Assembly (NCBI GenBank): GCA_014529385.2
Contig: CM043956.1
Coordinates: 61,704,120-61,768,119, forward strand
Length of the DNA: 64,000 nucleotides
Direction of reading: 5' to 3'
From: Adiantum capillus-veneris
Lineage: Eukaryota > Streptophyta > Polypodiopsida > Polypodiales > Pteridaceae
A program made the position numbers and the translations under genes. Positions 51,978-63,439 of the stretch are shown here, in pieces. The stretch's first letter is position 1, and each line of letters opens with the position of its first letter. Below the pieces are notes generated by a model, which did no database searches, was not told where the DNA came from, and was given only the letters and a program-made list of their open reading frames with translations.

Positions 51978-53231
51978 TTGCACCGTGTTGCCATGGATTC
52001 AGATATCAATATGACCTTTGATTTCAAGCATCATAGGCCTGATCCTTCCCATAATGGCTCACGGTCGGATACTCTCACAGAGGGTGCCCGCGACGCTACG
52101 GGAGGTTATGACGCTTATGAATTGCTCGATATCCAGGAATTTCGAGCACTTCAAACACGCATCTCAGTAATGGAAACAAATTTTGCATCCCTAAATGAAA
52201 ACGTCACTAAATTATCCACTTTAGTGATACAATTTATGCAGCAGCAGAGGCTAGGGGTCGTGTTGACACACACATGCATGAGCACGTTGCTGATCAGGGG
52301 CAAGGTCCTTCTGGTCATGGACAAGGTCCATCTTCGGATTCTCTGCACACTCTCACTGCAAAGGAGGTGGACGAGTTTTTGAAAAACACCAAGCCACCAA
52401 CTTTTAAGGGAGAGGATTGAGATCGTAATAAGGATGCAATGAATATCTTTCTCAGCAAATGGGATGGAATTCACGCCTTACGACGTACTCCGGATGCAGT
52501 TAGAGCACTACAGACAAGTCTGACTCTGGAAGGCAAGGCCTATAAATGGTGGATGTCTCTCAAGGAGAAGAATATCATACCACAAAGTTGGGCAGCCTTT
52601 GAGGCTATGTTTCGAAAATAATTTCTGCCTATGAATGAGGCAGATCAAAATTGGACGGCTTGGGACACGTGTTCCATGCGCCAACACCCATCATTGCTTG
52701 AATATATCTCTCACTATCGGGATGTTATCCTCAAGTTGGAAGGGCTAGACACCTTTCACCAAGTACGTTGATTTATCCGTGGTCTAACGCCCGAGCTTAA
52801 GAAGCACGTCAAGACTCAGGACCCTAAAACACTTGAGGAGGCTACAGTGAAAGCACACATTCATGATGATCCAAATGAAAAGAAATCACATAATAATCAC
52901 GTGCCTGCTAATCCACATGGTAATACACTCACACAATATGGGCACAATAAAAGGAAATTTATAGTAGCCAATTCTGAAGCAGCTAAAAAATCCTCTCTCT
53001 CCTGAGGACTTTGACAAGGATAAAAAAGAGAAGTTATGCTTTCAATGCTTGGGAAGCAGCCATGGCAAAAAGGATTGTCCCAAGGGGAAATTTGCTGCTC
53101 ACGGCAAGGAGAAAGCAGTGAACACAGTGCAACTGCTGCCTCTTGAGTCTTCCTCACGATTCTCTACGGTGGAAGTAACACACATCGAGGTGGTGCATGA
53201 ATGCTATATCACAGCTTCCATGTGGCAATAG
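51978..53231 (+). pseudogene. Family G gag with zinc knuckle
   Basis: It starts around MDSDINMTFDFKHHRPD, then LQTRISVMETNFASLNENVTKL (coiled coil). After frame changes it reads MNIFLSKWDGIHALRRTPD, LEGKAYKWWMSLKEKN (capsid core), LLEYISHYRDVILKLEGLDTF, and the knuckle CFQCLGSSHGKKDCPKG at about 53040-53090. Stops at 52619-52621 and near 52770 and frameshifts near 52240 and 53000 break it. Confidence 0.85.
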
Positions 53232-53777
53232 ACCTGCGGTCCACATGAGTTAGTGCGTAGATCTCTTCATGACGGGACCACTCACAATTTCATTAACTAT
53301 GGATTAGTGAAAAAACTCAAATTGCCCCAAACTCCGAGTTTCCACCGTTACAAGGTAGCAATGATGAATGGTTATGATGCCGAAATATAGGATACTCAAG
53401 TCAGAGTTGTACCGTTGAAAATACAAGGCTATTCCACATCCTTGGATTTTCAGGTTATGAATATGGAGAGGGCAGATGTGGTACTTGGTAGGGAATGGTT
53501 GCATAGCCTAGGACCATCATTGAAGCGTAGCTACGAGCACAACAACTTGATGTTTGAATCCCATGGCGCACATGTGTTGTTGTTAGGAGAGAAGGATGTG
53601 CCTTCTTCACCATTGATATGTACAGCAGAGCTTATGCAGCTCGTTTCTGATAATGAAATAGATGAAGTCTTCTTGTGTTATTCATTGTGTCATTTTCTTT
53701 CCAATGTTGAATCTATTGAACATTCCTCAACGCCGCATGCTTCTCTCTCATCTCTTCCACCAATGGCTACTTCTTAA
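53232..53777 (+). pseudogene. Family G protease
   Basis: The active-site loop lies near 53265-53300: the text DGTTHNFINYGLVKKLKL is readable after a frame change. Then come VPLKIQGYSTSLDFQVM and ADVVLGREWLHSLGP, the flap and GxxWL end of gypsy proteases. A TAG (about 53387) interrupts. The reading EVFLCYSLCHF lies in a linker before RT. Confidence 0.75.
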
Positions 53778-54835
53778 CAAGCAAAGGTTGCTACTGACTT
53801 AAAAAATTTATTAAAGGAATTTCACGATGTTTTTCCTAATGATTTGCTATCAGGATTACCGTCGACACGATCGACGCAACATAGCATCGACGTGGTTGCA
53901 GACAGTAAACCAATCAGTAAACCACCCTACATAATGAGTTATTCTGAAGCTGCTAAGGTGGAACGTCAGCTTGCTGACTATCTTAGCTAAGGGTTTATTC
54001 AACCTAGTTCTTCACCATGGGCTTCTCCTATCCTATTAGTGAAGAAAAAGGATGGTAGTATGCGCACGTGCGTAGACTACCGCGGATTAAATGCGGTTAC
54101 TGTTAAGAACAAGTATCCATTGCCATGCGTGGATGAGTTGTCCGACAACCTCACTCATGCTCGTATTTTTACAAAAATAGACTTGCGATCGAGTTATCAC
54201 CAAGTACATATTTGACTTACTAATATACCCAAAACTGCATTCCAAACAAGGTTTGAACATTACGAGTTTTTGGTTATGCCTTTCGGGTTAACCAATGCGC
54301 CCGCAACACTCATGACACTTATGGATAGTATCTTGAAACCGTACTTGGGCAAATTTGTTATCGTTTTTTTCAATGATATTCTTGTATACAGTGCTTTTGA
54401 GGAAGAACACTTGCAACATCTAAGGCAGGTGTTTGAATTGTTTACGAACAAATCAATTATATGCCAAAGAATCCAAGTGTGATTTTTTGAAAGGAGGAAA
54501 TTCACTATCTTGGGCATGTTATTTTAGCTACTGAGCTGCACATGGATCAATCCAAAGTGGATACCATTCCGCGGTGGCCTTCTCCTAAATATCTAGAAGA
54601 GTTACAGGTTTTATTGGGATTTGCAGGATTTTATCGAAGGTTCGTTAAAAACTATGCTAATATTGTTGTTCCCATGACGGACCAATTGAAAGGCAAAGGC
54701 AAGACCTTCCAATTGTTAAAAACTATCGAAGGTTCGTTAAAAACTATGCTAATATTGTTGTTCCCATGACGGACCAACTGAAAGGCAAAGGCAAGACCTT
54801 CCAGTGGGGGGCCGCTCAGTAGCATAGTTTTGATA
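53778..54835 (+). pseudogene. Family G reverse transcriptase
   Basis: Motifs in order: [84 protein letters not shown], then IVFFNDILVYS. The last is the catalytic box with N in place of the first D. A duplication of about 90 bp (54633-54714 and 54724-54806) repeats the GGFYRRFVKNYA-type thumb region. TAA, TGA and TAG stops lie near 53988, 54213 and 54821. Confidence 0.88.
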
Positions 54836-55255
54836 CACTCAAGGATGCATTAGCTACAACTCCTATTGTAGCTATTGTAGATCCTTTGAAACCATTCGTT
54901 TTGGAAACAGATGCCAGTAACCGTGCTATTAGAGCAATCCTGTTAGAAGGGAGGCCAATTGCATTTGAAAGCAAGAAGTTTGATTCAACACAGTAGAATT
55001 ATTCTGCTTATGAACGCAAACTCTATGCAATAGTGTCTGCCTTGAAGACATGGCGACATTATTTGTATGGAGCTCAATTTGAGATTGTGTTTGACCATGA
55101 AAGCATTAAATGGTTTACACAACAAACCGACTTGAAGGGTCAAAAAGCCAGGTGGATTGAGATCCTTTAGGAGTATGACGCAAAGCTCCAGTATCGTAAA
55201 GGACAATACGATGTGGTGGCTGATGCTCTTAGTGGTATGCCTGAGATCAATTCTC
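54836..55255 (+). pseudogene. Family G RNase H
   Basis: It reads FVLETDASNRAIRAILLEG (catalytic D), IAFESKKFDST, YERKLYAIVSALKTWRHYLYG (E) and FEIVFDHESIKWF (D), then YDAKLQYRKGQYDVVADAL. TAG codons at 54994-54996 and about 55168 stand for Q. Confidence 0.87.
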
Positions 55256-56271
55256 TTTTGTTCACAGAACTTCGCAGTGAATTTTTAGATTCTCTGAAGG
55301 GCAAATGACGCATATTCCAAAGTGTGGAGCCATGTGCAAATGAGGGATCCTTCTCACTCCAATGATGGTAATGCGTCGTTAACCTCCACACACAGTTCTC
55401 CTCTATCGAGTGATGAACTCCAGCGATGGAATAATTTTACCATCGACAATGTGGATACCTACTCCACAAGGGGAGAGTTTGTGTACCAACAGACACGGAC
55501 ATTCGGTGCCAAATTCTTTATGAATGTCATGATAGTCCAAGTGCAGGGCACCCGGGTATTAAAAAGACTTATGCTCTTGTACGACAACAGTTTTAATGGG
55601 GCCAGGTTTACATGGCTTTGTTCAAGATTATGTCTTTCACTACCAAAAATGTCAAGTTAACAAAGCAGAGTGCCTGAAGGTAGGAGGACTCTTACATCCT
55701 TTGGAGATTCCCAATGGGAAATAGGAAAGTATCTCTATGGATTTTATTGTGGGTTTACCAACCACTGTACGAGGCCATGACTCCGTATGGGTGGTCGTAG
55801 ACCGGTTGACTAAACTATGCAAGTTTATTCCAACCAAATCGATGATTAAGACTCCAGAGTTAGCTAAGTTATTTGTGGACACTCTGTACAGGTTGTATGG
55901 CTTGCCAAGTAACATTGTGAGTGATCGTAATCCAAGTTTCGCAGTCATTTTTGGAGGGCTGTGTTTAAATATTGGGTACACAACTAAACCTCAGTACAAC
56001 CAATCATCTTGAAACAGATGGTCAGACTGAATGAGTTAACCAAGTGCTAGAGGATATGCTACGCGCATATGTTAGCAAGAAACAAACAGACTGGGAAGAT
56101 TATTTACCTCTTCTTGAGTTTGCTTACAACAGTGCTAAACATGTCACGACTGGATTTAGTCCTTTCATGCTCACGTATGGTTTTCAACCTCGATCACCAA
56201 TTACGTGGGATTGGCAATCGAAAAACTCCAGAAGGTTAAGGATTTTCTCCAAGACCATATGGATATGTTGA
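55256..56271 (+). pseudogene. Family G integrase
   Basis: The zinc-finger region (55470-55680) is in shifted frames (CHDSPSAGHPGIKKTYAL is partly readable). The core has MDFIVGLPTTVRGHDSVWVVVDRLTKL (first D), YGLPSNIVSDRNPSF (second D) and a damaged QTDGQTE region near 56010. [28 protein letters not shown] continues after it. Several stops lie between 55983 and 56043. Confidence 0.87.
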
Positions 56272-56766
56272 AACTCGCTCGTCAGAATGTCCGACAAGCG
56301 CATGATCGGTATAAGAAGTACGCTGATGAGAAACGTCGGCAAGTTACCTTCGAGGAAGGGGAGGAAGTATTTTTGTGTGTGCCAGAGTATTCAAAAAGTC
56401 TGAAAACTGGGCCAACACCTAAATTATCTCCAAGATATTGTGGGCCTTTCAAAATACTCAAGCTATCGTTATCCACACACTCTCGTGTCCATCCGGTATT
56501 TCATGTAAGCTGTTTACATAACCGATTACATGGGGACGACAATGTCATTGACCAAAAAATTCTGGTAGATTTCGTTGAATCTCCTACCCCACCGCATGAC
56601 CCTGAATGAATGCTGGACTATCATGATTTACGTACACGTCATCATGTACGTTGACAATCTTTAATCAAGTGGAAAGATCGACCTGAAGAAGGTGCCACTT
56701 GGGAAAACATTAGTGCTCTTAAGAAGAAGTTTCCCACTTTTGTTTTTGAGGACGAAAACTCTTCCT
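56205..56766 (+). pseudogene. Family G integrase C-terminus and chromodomain-like tail
   Basis: It reads DRYKKYADEKRRQVTFEEGEEV, LSPRYCGPFKILK (GPY/F module), RVHPVFHVSCL, then LVDFVESPTPPHDPE, and after a TGA and frame continuation, SLIKWKDRPEEGATWENISAL, a clear chromodomain-type end. It finishes just before the polypurine tract. Confidence 0.87.
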
Positions 56767-56781
56767 TAAGGGGGGGAGTAA
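56767..56781 (+). promoter_or_regulatory. Polypurine tract, family G
   Basis: AAGGGGGGGAGTAA abuts the 3' LTR start TGTCAGGAC. Confidence 0.8.
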
Positions 56782-56952
56782 TGTCAGGACAAGGGTCTCG
56801 TAGGGCAAGGCCATGGAGTCACGGACTACGGCCAGGCGATCGAGCTAGACAATGTGGACAGGGGATCCGTCTAGGGCAAGAGGCTAGGAGTCCGCCTTTA
56901 TAATGGGAGGTTGGGAGGAGGATCTCAAGGTCTAGCACCCCTAGGTCTTATA
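56782..56952 (+). repeat. Family G 3' LTR
   Basis: 171 bp, TGTCAGGACAAGGGTCTCG to CCTAGGTCTTATA; matches the 5' LTR with scattered transitions. Confidence 0.87.
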
Positions 56953-58599
56953 CTAGCATATATGTAGGAGTATTGTTTACAAGATAGATATGTGGATAGC
57001 ATAAAAGGAGATAAATAGATTTTTAATACCACAAAGCAAAGGGAGTGCATTGAGCTCCTTTGATAGAAAAAGACATTCCACTGTCTTTTTTAAGCGAAAG
57101 GGTCATTGTGGCTTTCTGAAACAATAAGAAAGTGATAAAATCATTAGGTTGAGTTTAACTAAAATTATAGAAGAGGAAGCGTTGTTCAAGAATGTCTCTT
57201 TTATTAAGCAACCAAGTTTCCTCCTCGCATAGAAGAAAACCAAAAATACTAGCAATTTTTTTGAAATTTGCAAGAATTTTAAACTAAATTCTCACATATT
57301 CTATTGATTTTTCTTCTATTTACCATGGTTTGCTTATATATATATATATATATACATATATATAAAAGAAATCATCATTCATTAATATATATATATGTGT
57401 GTGTGTATAAATATATATGTATGTATGTATAGAGTTTATTAGAATTATGCAAGGTGAAGATTCACTTTAGCATTGTAAAAGAATAGATGCAAGAGAAGTC
57501 AAGCCATGTGAGGATGTGAAATGAAAGGCGAAACAAAAAGATCCATTTAATTTGCAAACAGAAATAACATTTAAGGTAAGTCTCAATCATGTATGCCTAA
57601 CTCAACCCTCCAATAAGTCATTGAAAAGTAGATAGACAATGGTTTCAATGTGACTCTTATGTGATAAGGAGGTAAACTAATATTTTGTCAAATTATCTCA
57701 ATGTGTGTAAAGTTCTCTATGCAATTTTTCTTCAAATATTTTATAAACTCTAAATTTTCATGTTTAGATACTTACATATAACAAGATAAAGATTTATGGC
57801 GGCCTCCAGACTTCAAACCTTAAGGATCTATGAACTACGTTGGACTCCTAATTCATATATTGTTGCTTTTTCGGCCTACCAAAGGCCTTAGCACCCAAAT
57901 GGTGAAAGTCGTTCAATTTCCTTCGTAAGACAAGTGTCCCTAAGGGGCTCAAGAGTCTTATGAATAGAAAGCTATTCTCCAAAGCCACATTTATTTTTAT
58001 GGCATTCTTGAAAAAGACTTTAGAGAACAAATGATTAAACAACATATTTATGGGAGTTTGATCCCATGATGTGAGGTGAACGTTCGAGAAAGGTATGTCT
58101 GCGTTTAACTTTGAGTTGGTTGAAAATAAAGATCAAACGATTGCAAAGGATGGTAAAGGAAAAAAAACCCAATAAAACATACTAGAAAATAGTTTAAACA
58201 TGTTGCAATTTATAATGGTATTTCCAGTTTGCATCTGTATAAGGAGGAGACTTGTCGCTTAGGCAAAAAGACTTTCTCAAACACTGTGTGAGGTATTGAT
58301 AAAGAGTCACTTCATTGATTAAAAAAAATATCATTTCAATAAATTGTTTTATTATTTTCTACGCTTATTATTTTTAATGTGTCTTTTTATTTTACTTCCT
58401 TTCTATTTTATTTTTGTTTCAAAATGTTGATGTGTAATGTGCACCTTTTACCTTATTATTTAATTAAGGCTCTTTATAATATATAAACCATTTGTGAGTA
58501 GGGGGTACCGGCTGGAAGGAAATTAAAAAATGGCTCATTAGTGGAGATGCCTGAGGAGATTTAGAGGTAGGGGAGTGAGAAGGGGGAGGCAGACCACGT

Positions 58600-58637
<38 letters not shown>

Positions 58638-59413
58638 GCAGAGCACATGTAAGGGATGCTTTATACGGCATAGGTGGATAGAATCTCTTCTTCTTCTTCT
58701 TATCTCTCTCTCTAGCTCTTGTGTGTAGTGGAGATTATGTGGGGGACTGCTTTGTAGGTGCAAGTCCATGAATGGTGGGGGAAGCTTAGGTGCAAGCTCG
58801 CAAGAGGAAAAGCGAATTTGCAGGCTTGCACGGACGATCGAGAGGTAGGGAAGGGTAGCACATAGGCGAGAGAAGGTTTGGCAACACAAGCAGGAGATGA
58901 GGGCTAAGCGATGAGGGCTGAAGGAACTTGAAGGCATCTTTCAGTTAATGTATTTTATTTTAGGCAAGCCAATAGGAGCCACTTTTTAAAAATAGATAAT
59001 ACAATTTTAGATTAAAACACAACAAAATTTCCATATGATGGTAGGCACTTATTTAAACTTACTCTCCCTTGCCCCCCCTTAACTTATCAGGCCCTCGTGC
59101 CACTTCACCTTGTTTTTAGGTAGCAATCGTGTGCAACTTCAAGGAAACAAAGCTGATTGATGAGGAGCTTGGCTATGTGGAACAATATTAACTATACAAA
59201 CTCAACTACCATGTTCTTAAACTAGTAAAAATGGAGTTATCATTTTTCAAAAGTTTAAAGTTTTATGCATAGCGGACCCTAAATTTAATGAGTAATGTAT
59301 GTCGACTGGTTGTTTTGAAGGTCATCCAAGTAGGGTGGCACACATTTCTTTTTTATGGGAATCAAGGAAGATGCTTTTTCTTGTTGTGAGGGGAAAAAGG
59401 TGGACATGGAAAG

Positions 59414-59477
<64 letters not shown>

Positions 59478-59708
59478 GTGCCATGTGACAATCATAGCGG
59501 TCTTTTTGCTCTCAGCAAAACCAGGATGTGTTTGCAAGAGAGAGGAAGGAAGATGTGAGGCCATTGTTGGAGTGGGGGTGCATAGAGGAATAAACACAAA
59601 GAATGCCTGTCATAAAATCTAATATCTAACTAACCCAAATGATTTTCTCATATTAAACCGATCATTTACTGTGGGAGAATAATCGGGAACAAGAGTTAGA
59701 ATAGAGAC
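56953..59708. other. No gene recognised; AT-rich, with microsatellites
   Basis: Microsatellites: (TA)n at 57336-57363, (CT)n at 58603-58635, (GA)n at 59418-59475. The 157-codon minus frame at 58464-58937 and the frames across 59285-59622 run through the dinucleotide tracts and are not credible genes. Confidence 0.6.
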
Positions 59709-59912
59709 ATGAGCTTCTAGACCTATCTCAGCAAGGGATCAAAAGGAGAGATGGTTGCATCTCAATAGGGGTCCAAAAGGACACGGTCTACTAAAGAGAA
59801 TTGTGCAATAAGTGCTTCTAGACTTATCTCAACAGGGGACCAAGAGAAGAGATGGTTACATCTCAATACAGATCCAAAAGGAGGTAGTCTATCAAATAAC
59901 AACGTGCATCTA
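59709..59912. repeat. Two tandem units of about 102 bp
   Basis: Units begin at 59709 and 59811, each with GCTTCTAGAC, TATCTCA, AGAGATGGTT and CATCTCAATA. They may belong to the LTR of element H, which I could not delimit. Confidence 0.75.
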
Positions 59913-59999
59913 ATGGAGCTTAAATGACCTTAGGGTTAGCTTCATTAAAGACCTCTAATAGTTAGTGTTAAAAGTCCTTTGACCTTAGGCAAGCTAGGT

Positions 60000-60135
60000 C
60001 TGAGCTTGAGGTGCTTGAGGTGCTTGGTGACTAAGGTGCTTGAGGTGCTTGATGACTAAGGTGCTTGTCATGCTTGATGAGGAAGGTGCTTGAGAAGCTT
60101 CCTATGCATGGGGGGTAAGGTGCTTGAGTAAAAAA
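60000..60135. repeat. AGGTGCTTGAG minisatellite
   Basis: About nine imperfect copies of a 10-25 bp unit built from AGGTGCTTGAGGTGCTTGRTGA. Confidence 0.8.
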
Positions 60136-61242
60136 GAGACCCTACAAAGGAGGGGGAAAGCCCCAAAGTTAGGGGAATCTTTGACTTAACCTCCCACTCA
60201 CCCAAAGGGTACCCTTTTCTCAAGGGGCACATGGGACACATGTCAGACTCTCCTTATGCTTAGCCACATGGTGTGCTTGAATGCTATTGACTGGGCTAAA
60301 GAGGGGTCCAATGAGCTTCTAGTTCCATTCACAAAATATCTAAATATTTTTTTGGCTCTTTCTTTCAAAGGGGTAAGGAGGACACTTGTTCAAAGACTAC
60401 CCATGTACTTGAAATGCATGGTGCATATGATTGGCTAGGGGGAGAGGGGTCCAATGAGCTTGAGGCATGAGCAAAAAGTAGAACTCACCCCAAGCAAGCA
60501 AGGGGTGTGCTGAAGGGGGGGAAGGGGGGGGGGGGGGATACACCTCTCACACACTCATTTTGTGGATTAGTTCTCACTTGGTGAAAGTAGAGGAACTCCA
60601 CCTCCTTCTCCAAGCTTGTTGAGAAGTGAGAGCCTACACCAAAACTTTTGGTTATGGAATGCAAATCCAACCAAGAGCCATGCTTCAATGCTTAAGCTTG
60701 CCATCTTCTCCATCTTCATTACTATGTTATTATGTATGCTAGCAAGAAGAGTGATGATAAGTGAGGAACTATTTCTTTCTCCTATGGAATGTTTCTTCTT
60801 CCTCTTCCCTACCCTCATTCCCCGCTAGCTCTCTCCACCTTTGAAGGTGTTTGAGGCCTTGGGACTGAGGCTTGGGATAGTTAATGTTGTCTCTATAAAG
60901 TTTATGTTATGCTTGTGATACATGAAGCTTTCCATCTTCATTGCATCACCTAGGTCACAAGGAACACAAAGATTGTATTGTACCAAGTCTCTCTTGATGG
61001 GAGAAACTTTAATACAAATGCCTATTGGAGGGGGAACCGGCTCCTATGAATTCGGTCCTCAAATGTTGTCATGTTATCTAAATTATCTCTCTCTCTTGCA
61101 AAAGTATTGTTCATGCCAAGTTAACTAAGTACCATGTTTATGTTGCTACCATCAATTAAGTTCACCCGCTATGCTCACAAAAGTGCTTTATCTAATTTCC
61201 TAATTCTGCTACTCTCAAAGTTCATAGGCCATTTCCATTACA
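60136..61242 (+). repeat. Presumed family H 5' LTR region
   Basis: The PBS at 61244 implies an LTR ending CCATTTCCATTACA at 61242. Its start cannot be fixed because the partner LTR is outside the window. A G-run lies at 60520-60538. Frames here show no domain. Confidence 0.45.
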
Positions 61243-61243
61243 T

Positions 61244-61255
61244 TGGTATCAGAGC
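61244..61255 (+). promoter_or_regulatory. Primer-binding site, family H
   Basis: TGGTATCAGAGC, a perfect initiator tRNA-Met complement. Confidence 0.85.
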
Positions 61256-61656
61256 ATTTGGTTTCTCTTTTCTTGCTTAAGAAGAAAGGTCCTTAAGTAG
61301 CCTATTAATGGATGATTTTGTTAATTATATTGGGTTAAGTGGGACTGGGATCTATTATCGGTTTTGTTGAGCCCACTATGTGGGATATGGTGCACAATTC
61401 GGGAGCTTTGATTTTAATAATGGAGTCTTTTTAGACTTGCCTACAGCTTTACCATTATTGAGCCATAAGAAGTCCGAAAGGAGCTATCCCTCGACAACTC
61501 TTCTATGTTAGACCTACTGCACTACTCTCTATAATTAACCAAATCGAGCCGTGGGTGCAGATACTTAAGTGCTGATTTTCAAAGGCTAAGAGGAGTGGCA
61601 ACTAAGGTTTGGAATTGCCAAAGCATACACTACGTAAACACATAAGCTTGATTAAC

Positions 61657-62885
61657 ATGGCTGACAATAAACAAGAGAGTAGAATAAACATTAATAACTT
61701 TGATTTTGCACATGAAGGTGCTAAGGATGATGCCCCCATGATTGTTAATTATCTTGTTACTAGGTTGCCACAGGGTATGGGCAACTTCGCTTTGCAAGCC
61801 GAAGTTACTCGATGACTTCGTGCTTATGGGATTTCCCTTCCTCTCCAAGAGGAGAGAGAGCTTAGGAAGCCTCTTGAAGAGACCCCCAAAGGAAGACTCT
61901 CTCCCATAAGAGAGAAGGAATCCAAAGAATGAGAAAGTAATGAATCCCTAAGTTCCTCAGAAGATGTGGCTCCATGAAGATGGCGGTCTAGATGATCAAC
62001 AACTCCTCCCAAGAGGAAATGGTCAACCCATAGTCCTTCTCCTCATCACTCCGAAAGGGAAGAGAGGAGGAAGAAAAGGGGAAGAAAGAGGTCACCCTCT
62101 TCTTTCACCTTCCTCTTCACCCGACGAAAGCTATGGCTATTCTCCTAGAGAATACAAAAGGGGAGGACATCACAATTCTTACCCTGCATCGTGAAGGTCA
62201 CAAAAGCTCAAGAAGTTCAAAGAGGGAGAAAAGAGTATCTCTTTTCTCACCTATGATGGCACCTTCGGTGCTACTGACAGAGTATTGGCCTTCATCCAAT
62301 AATTTGATGCAACCTTTGGAGACGAGGGCTTCACGGAGTCCTCCAAGCTACGCCATGTAGCTATGCACTTCCAAAAATTGGCTTGTCAATGGTGGGCTAG
62401 CCTTCGTGGCAACGGTGAAGCCCCAAAGACATGGAAAACTCTACGAGTTTCCATCATGAAGCAATTCCTTGCAAGTGATGCAAAGGACAAAGTGCTCACC
62501 GAATGGTGGAGTTTGAGGATTCTCTCTCTCATGAGTCTATCCGCAAACATGTGGACAAGTTTTGGGATTTATATCTCAAGGCTGCTGTCTTTCAAAAGAT
62601 AGACTTCACCGAGAAAAAGCAACAATTTTGTGCGGGATTACTCAAAGAGATGGCCGAGTATGGCAACTCTCAATCGCCTGGTTCTATCACCGAAGTAATC
62701 GACCACACCATGGTTTCCTCGCGCATCAATTTTCAACAAGGGGCTAGATGGAATGTCAAGTCCATGGAAAATAAAGACAAAAGTGATGCCAAGAGGAAAA
62801 CCAATGCCCAAAATTCTTACCAAGCGCCATTCCAACAACAACAACAACAATCGGTCCAAGGAGAAGGGAGTTTACAAAGGTAAAT
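61657..62885 (+). pseudogene. Family H gag
   Basis: It starts MADNKQESRININNFDF, with LPQGMGNFALQAEVTR and a TGA, then a basic serine-rich part. In a shifted frame it reads YDGTFGATDRVLAFI, then SSKLRHVAMHFQKLACQWW (capsid core), LRVSIMKQFLASDAKDKVL, and in another frame HVDKFWDLYLKAAVFQKID, FCAGLLKEMAEYG. A glutamine run (PFQQQQQQS) precedes the knuckle. Confidence 0.85.
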
Positions 62886-63418
62886 ATAAACTCTCTCCTA
62901 AACAGCTTGAAGCTTTTCGTAAGGACCACAAATGTTTTAAGTGCAGGGCGCAAGGCCATGGTTATCGTTCTTGCCCCAAGAAAATTTCCCGCAATGAGAC
63001 TCCTAGAGCCTCTATGTTTGAAGCTCCAAAAAAGGATGCTCATTGCCAAGGATTTCTCCTTTCCTATGCTTGGGAAAAGATGCAAGAGCATGATGCCTTT
63101 ATTTTGTTTGACCCTGGTTCTCAACTCACAACTTCATATCCACGGAGTTGACCACCAAGCTAGGCATACAAGCCCACGAGATGGGAGATAAATTACAAGA
63201 CATCTCAGTTACTCCCGCAATTGGAAAATTGAGGCTTCATGTCCAAAGCTATGTGGACAAAGAGGATTTCTTCATCTCCCCTCTCAAACACGAGGATGTT
63301 ATTTTTGGGGCACCATGGTTTAACCGCATGGCTTCCGAAAGGAGAATCTACTGCACCTACAGGGAAAAGAGCATGTACATAGATGCTAATGAGTTGGGGA
63401 ACACCATATCCCTACAAT
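62886..63418 (+). pseudogene. Family H nucleocapsid knuckle and protease
   Basis: The knuckle is CFKCRAQGHGYRSCPKK at about 62930-62985. The protease loop is AFILFDPGS, followed by a frame change, then TKLGIQAHEMGDKLQDI, GKLRLHVQSYVDKEDFFISPL and EDVIFGAPWFNRM. D-P-G replaces D-S/T-G, as in family E. It ends with TAA at 63418-63420. Confidence 0.87.
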
Positions 63419-63439
63419 AAAGGGAATCAAGAGGAATTA

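Larger units (their letters stand above)
51033..56952 (+). mobile_element. Ty3/gypsy element with short LTRs, family G
   Basis: 5920 bp between 171-bp LTRs (51033-51203 and 56782-56952). The flanks CTAGT and CTAGC are a target duplication with one mismatch. The order is PBS, leader, gag, knuckle, protease, RT, RNase H, integrase, chromodomain-like tail, polypurine tract. The LTRs are about 90% similar by eye, and the frame is broken many times. It is a distinct lineage from A and E: knuckle, protease and RT wordings differ. Confidence 0.92.

Noticed and set aside
58464-58937. 157-codon minus-strand frame
   Set aside because: Runs through a (CT)n tract, low complexity, no domain and no neighbour support.
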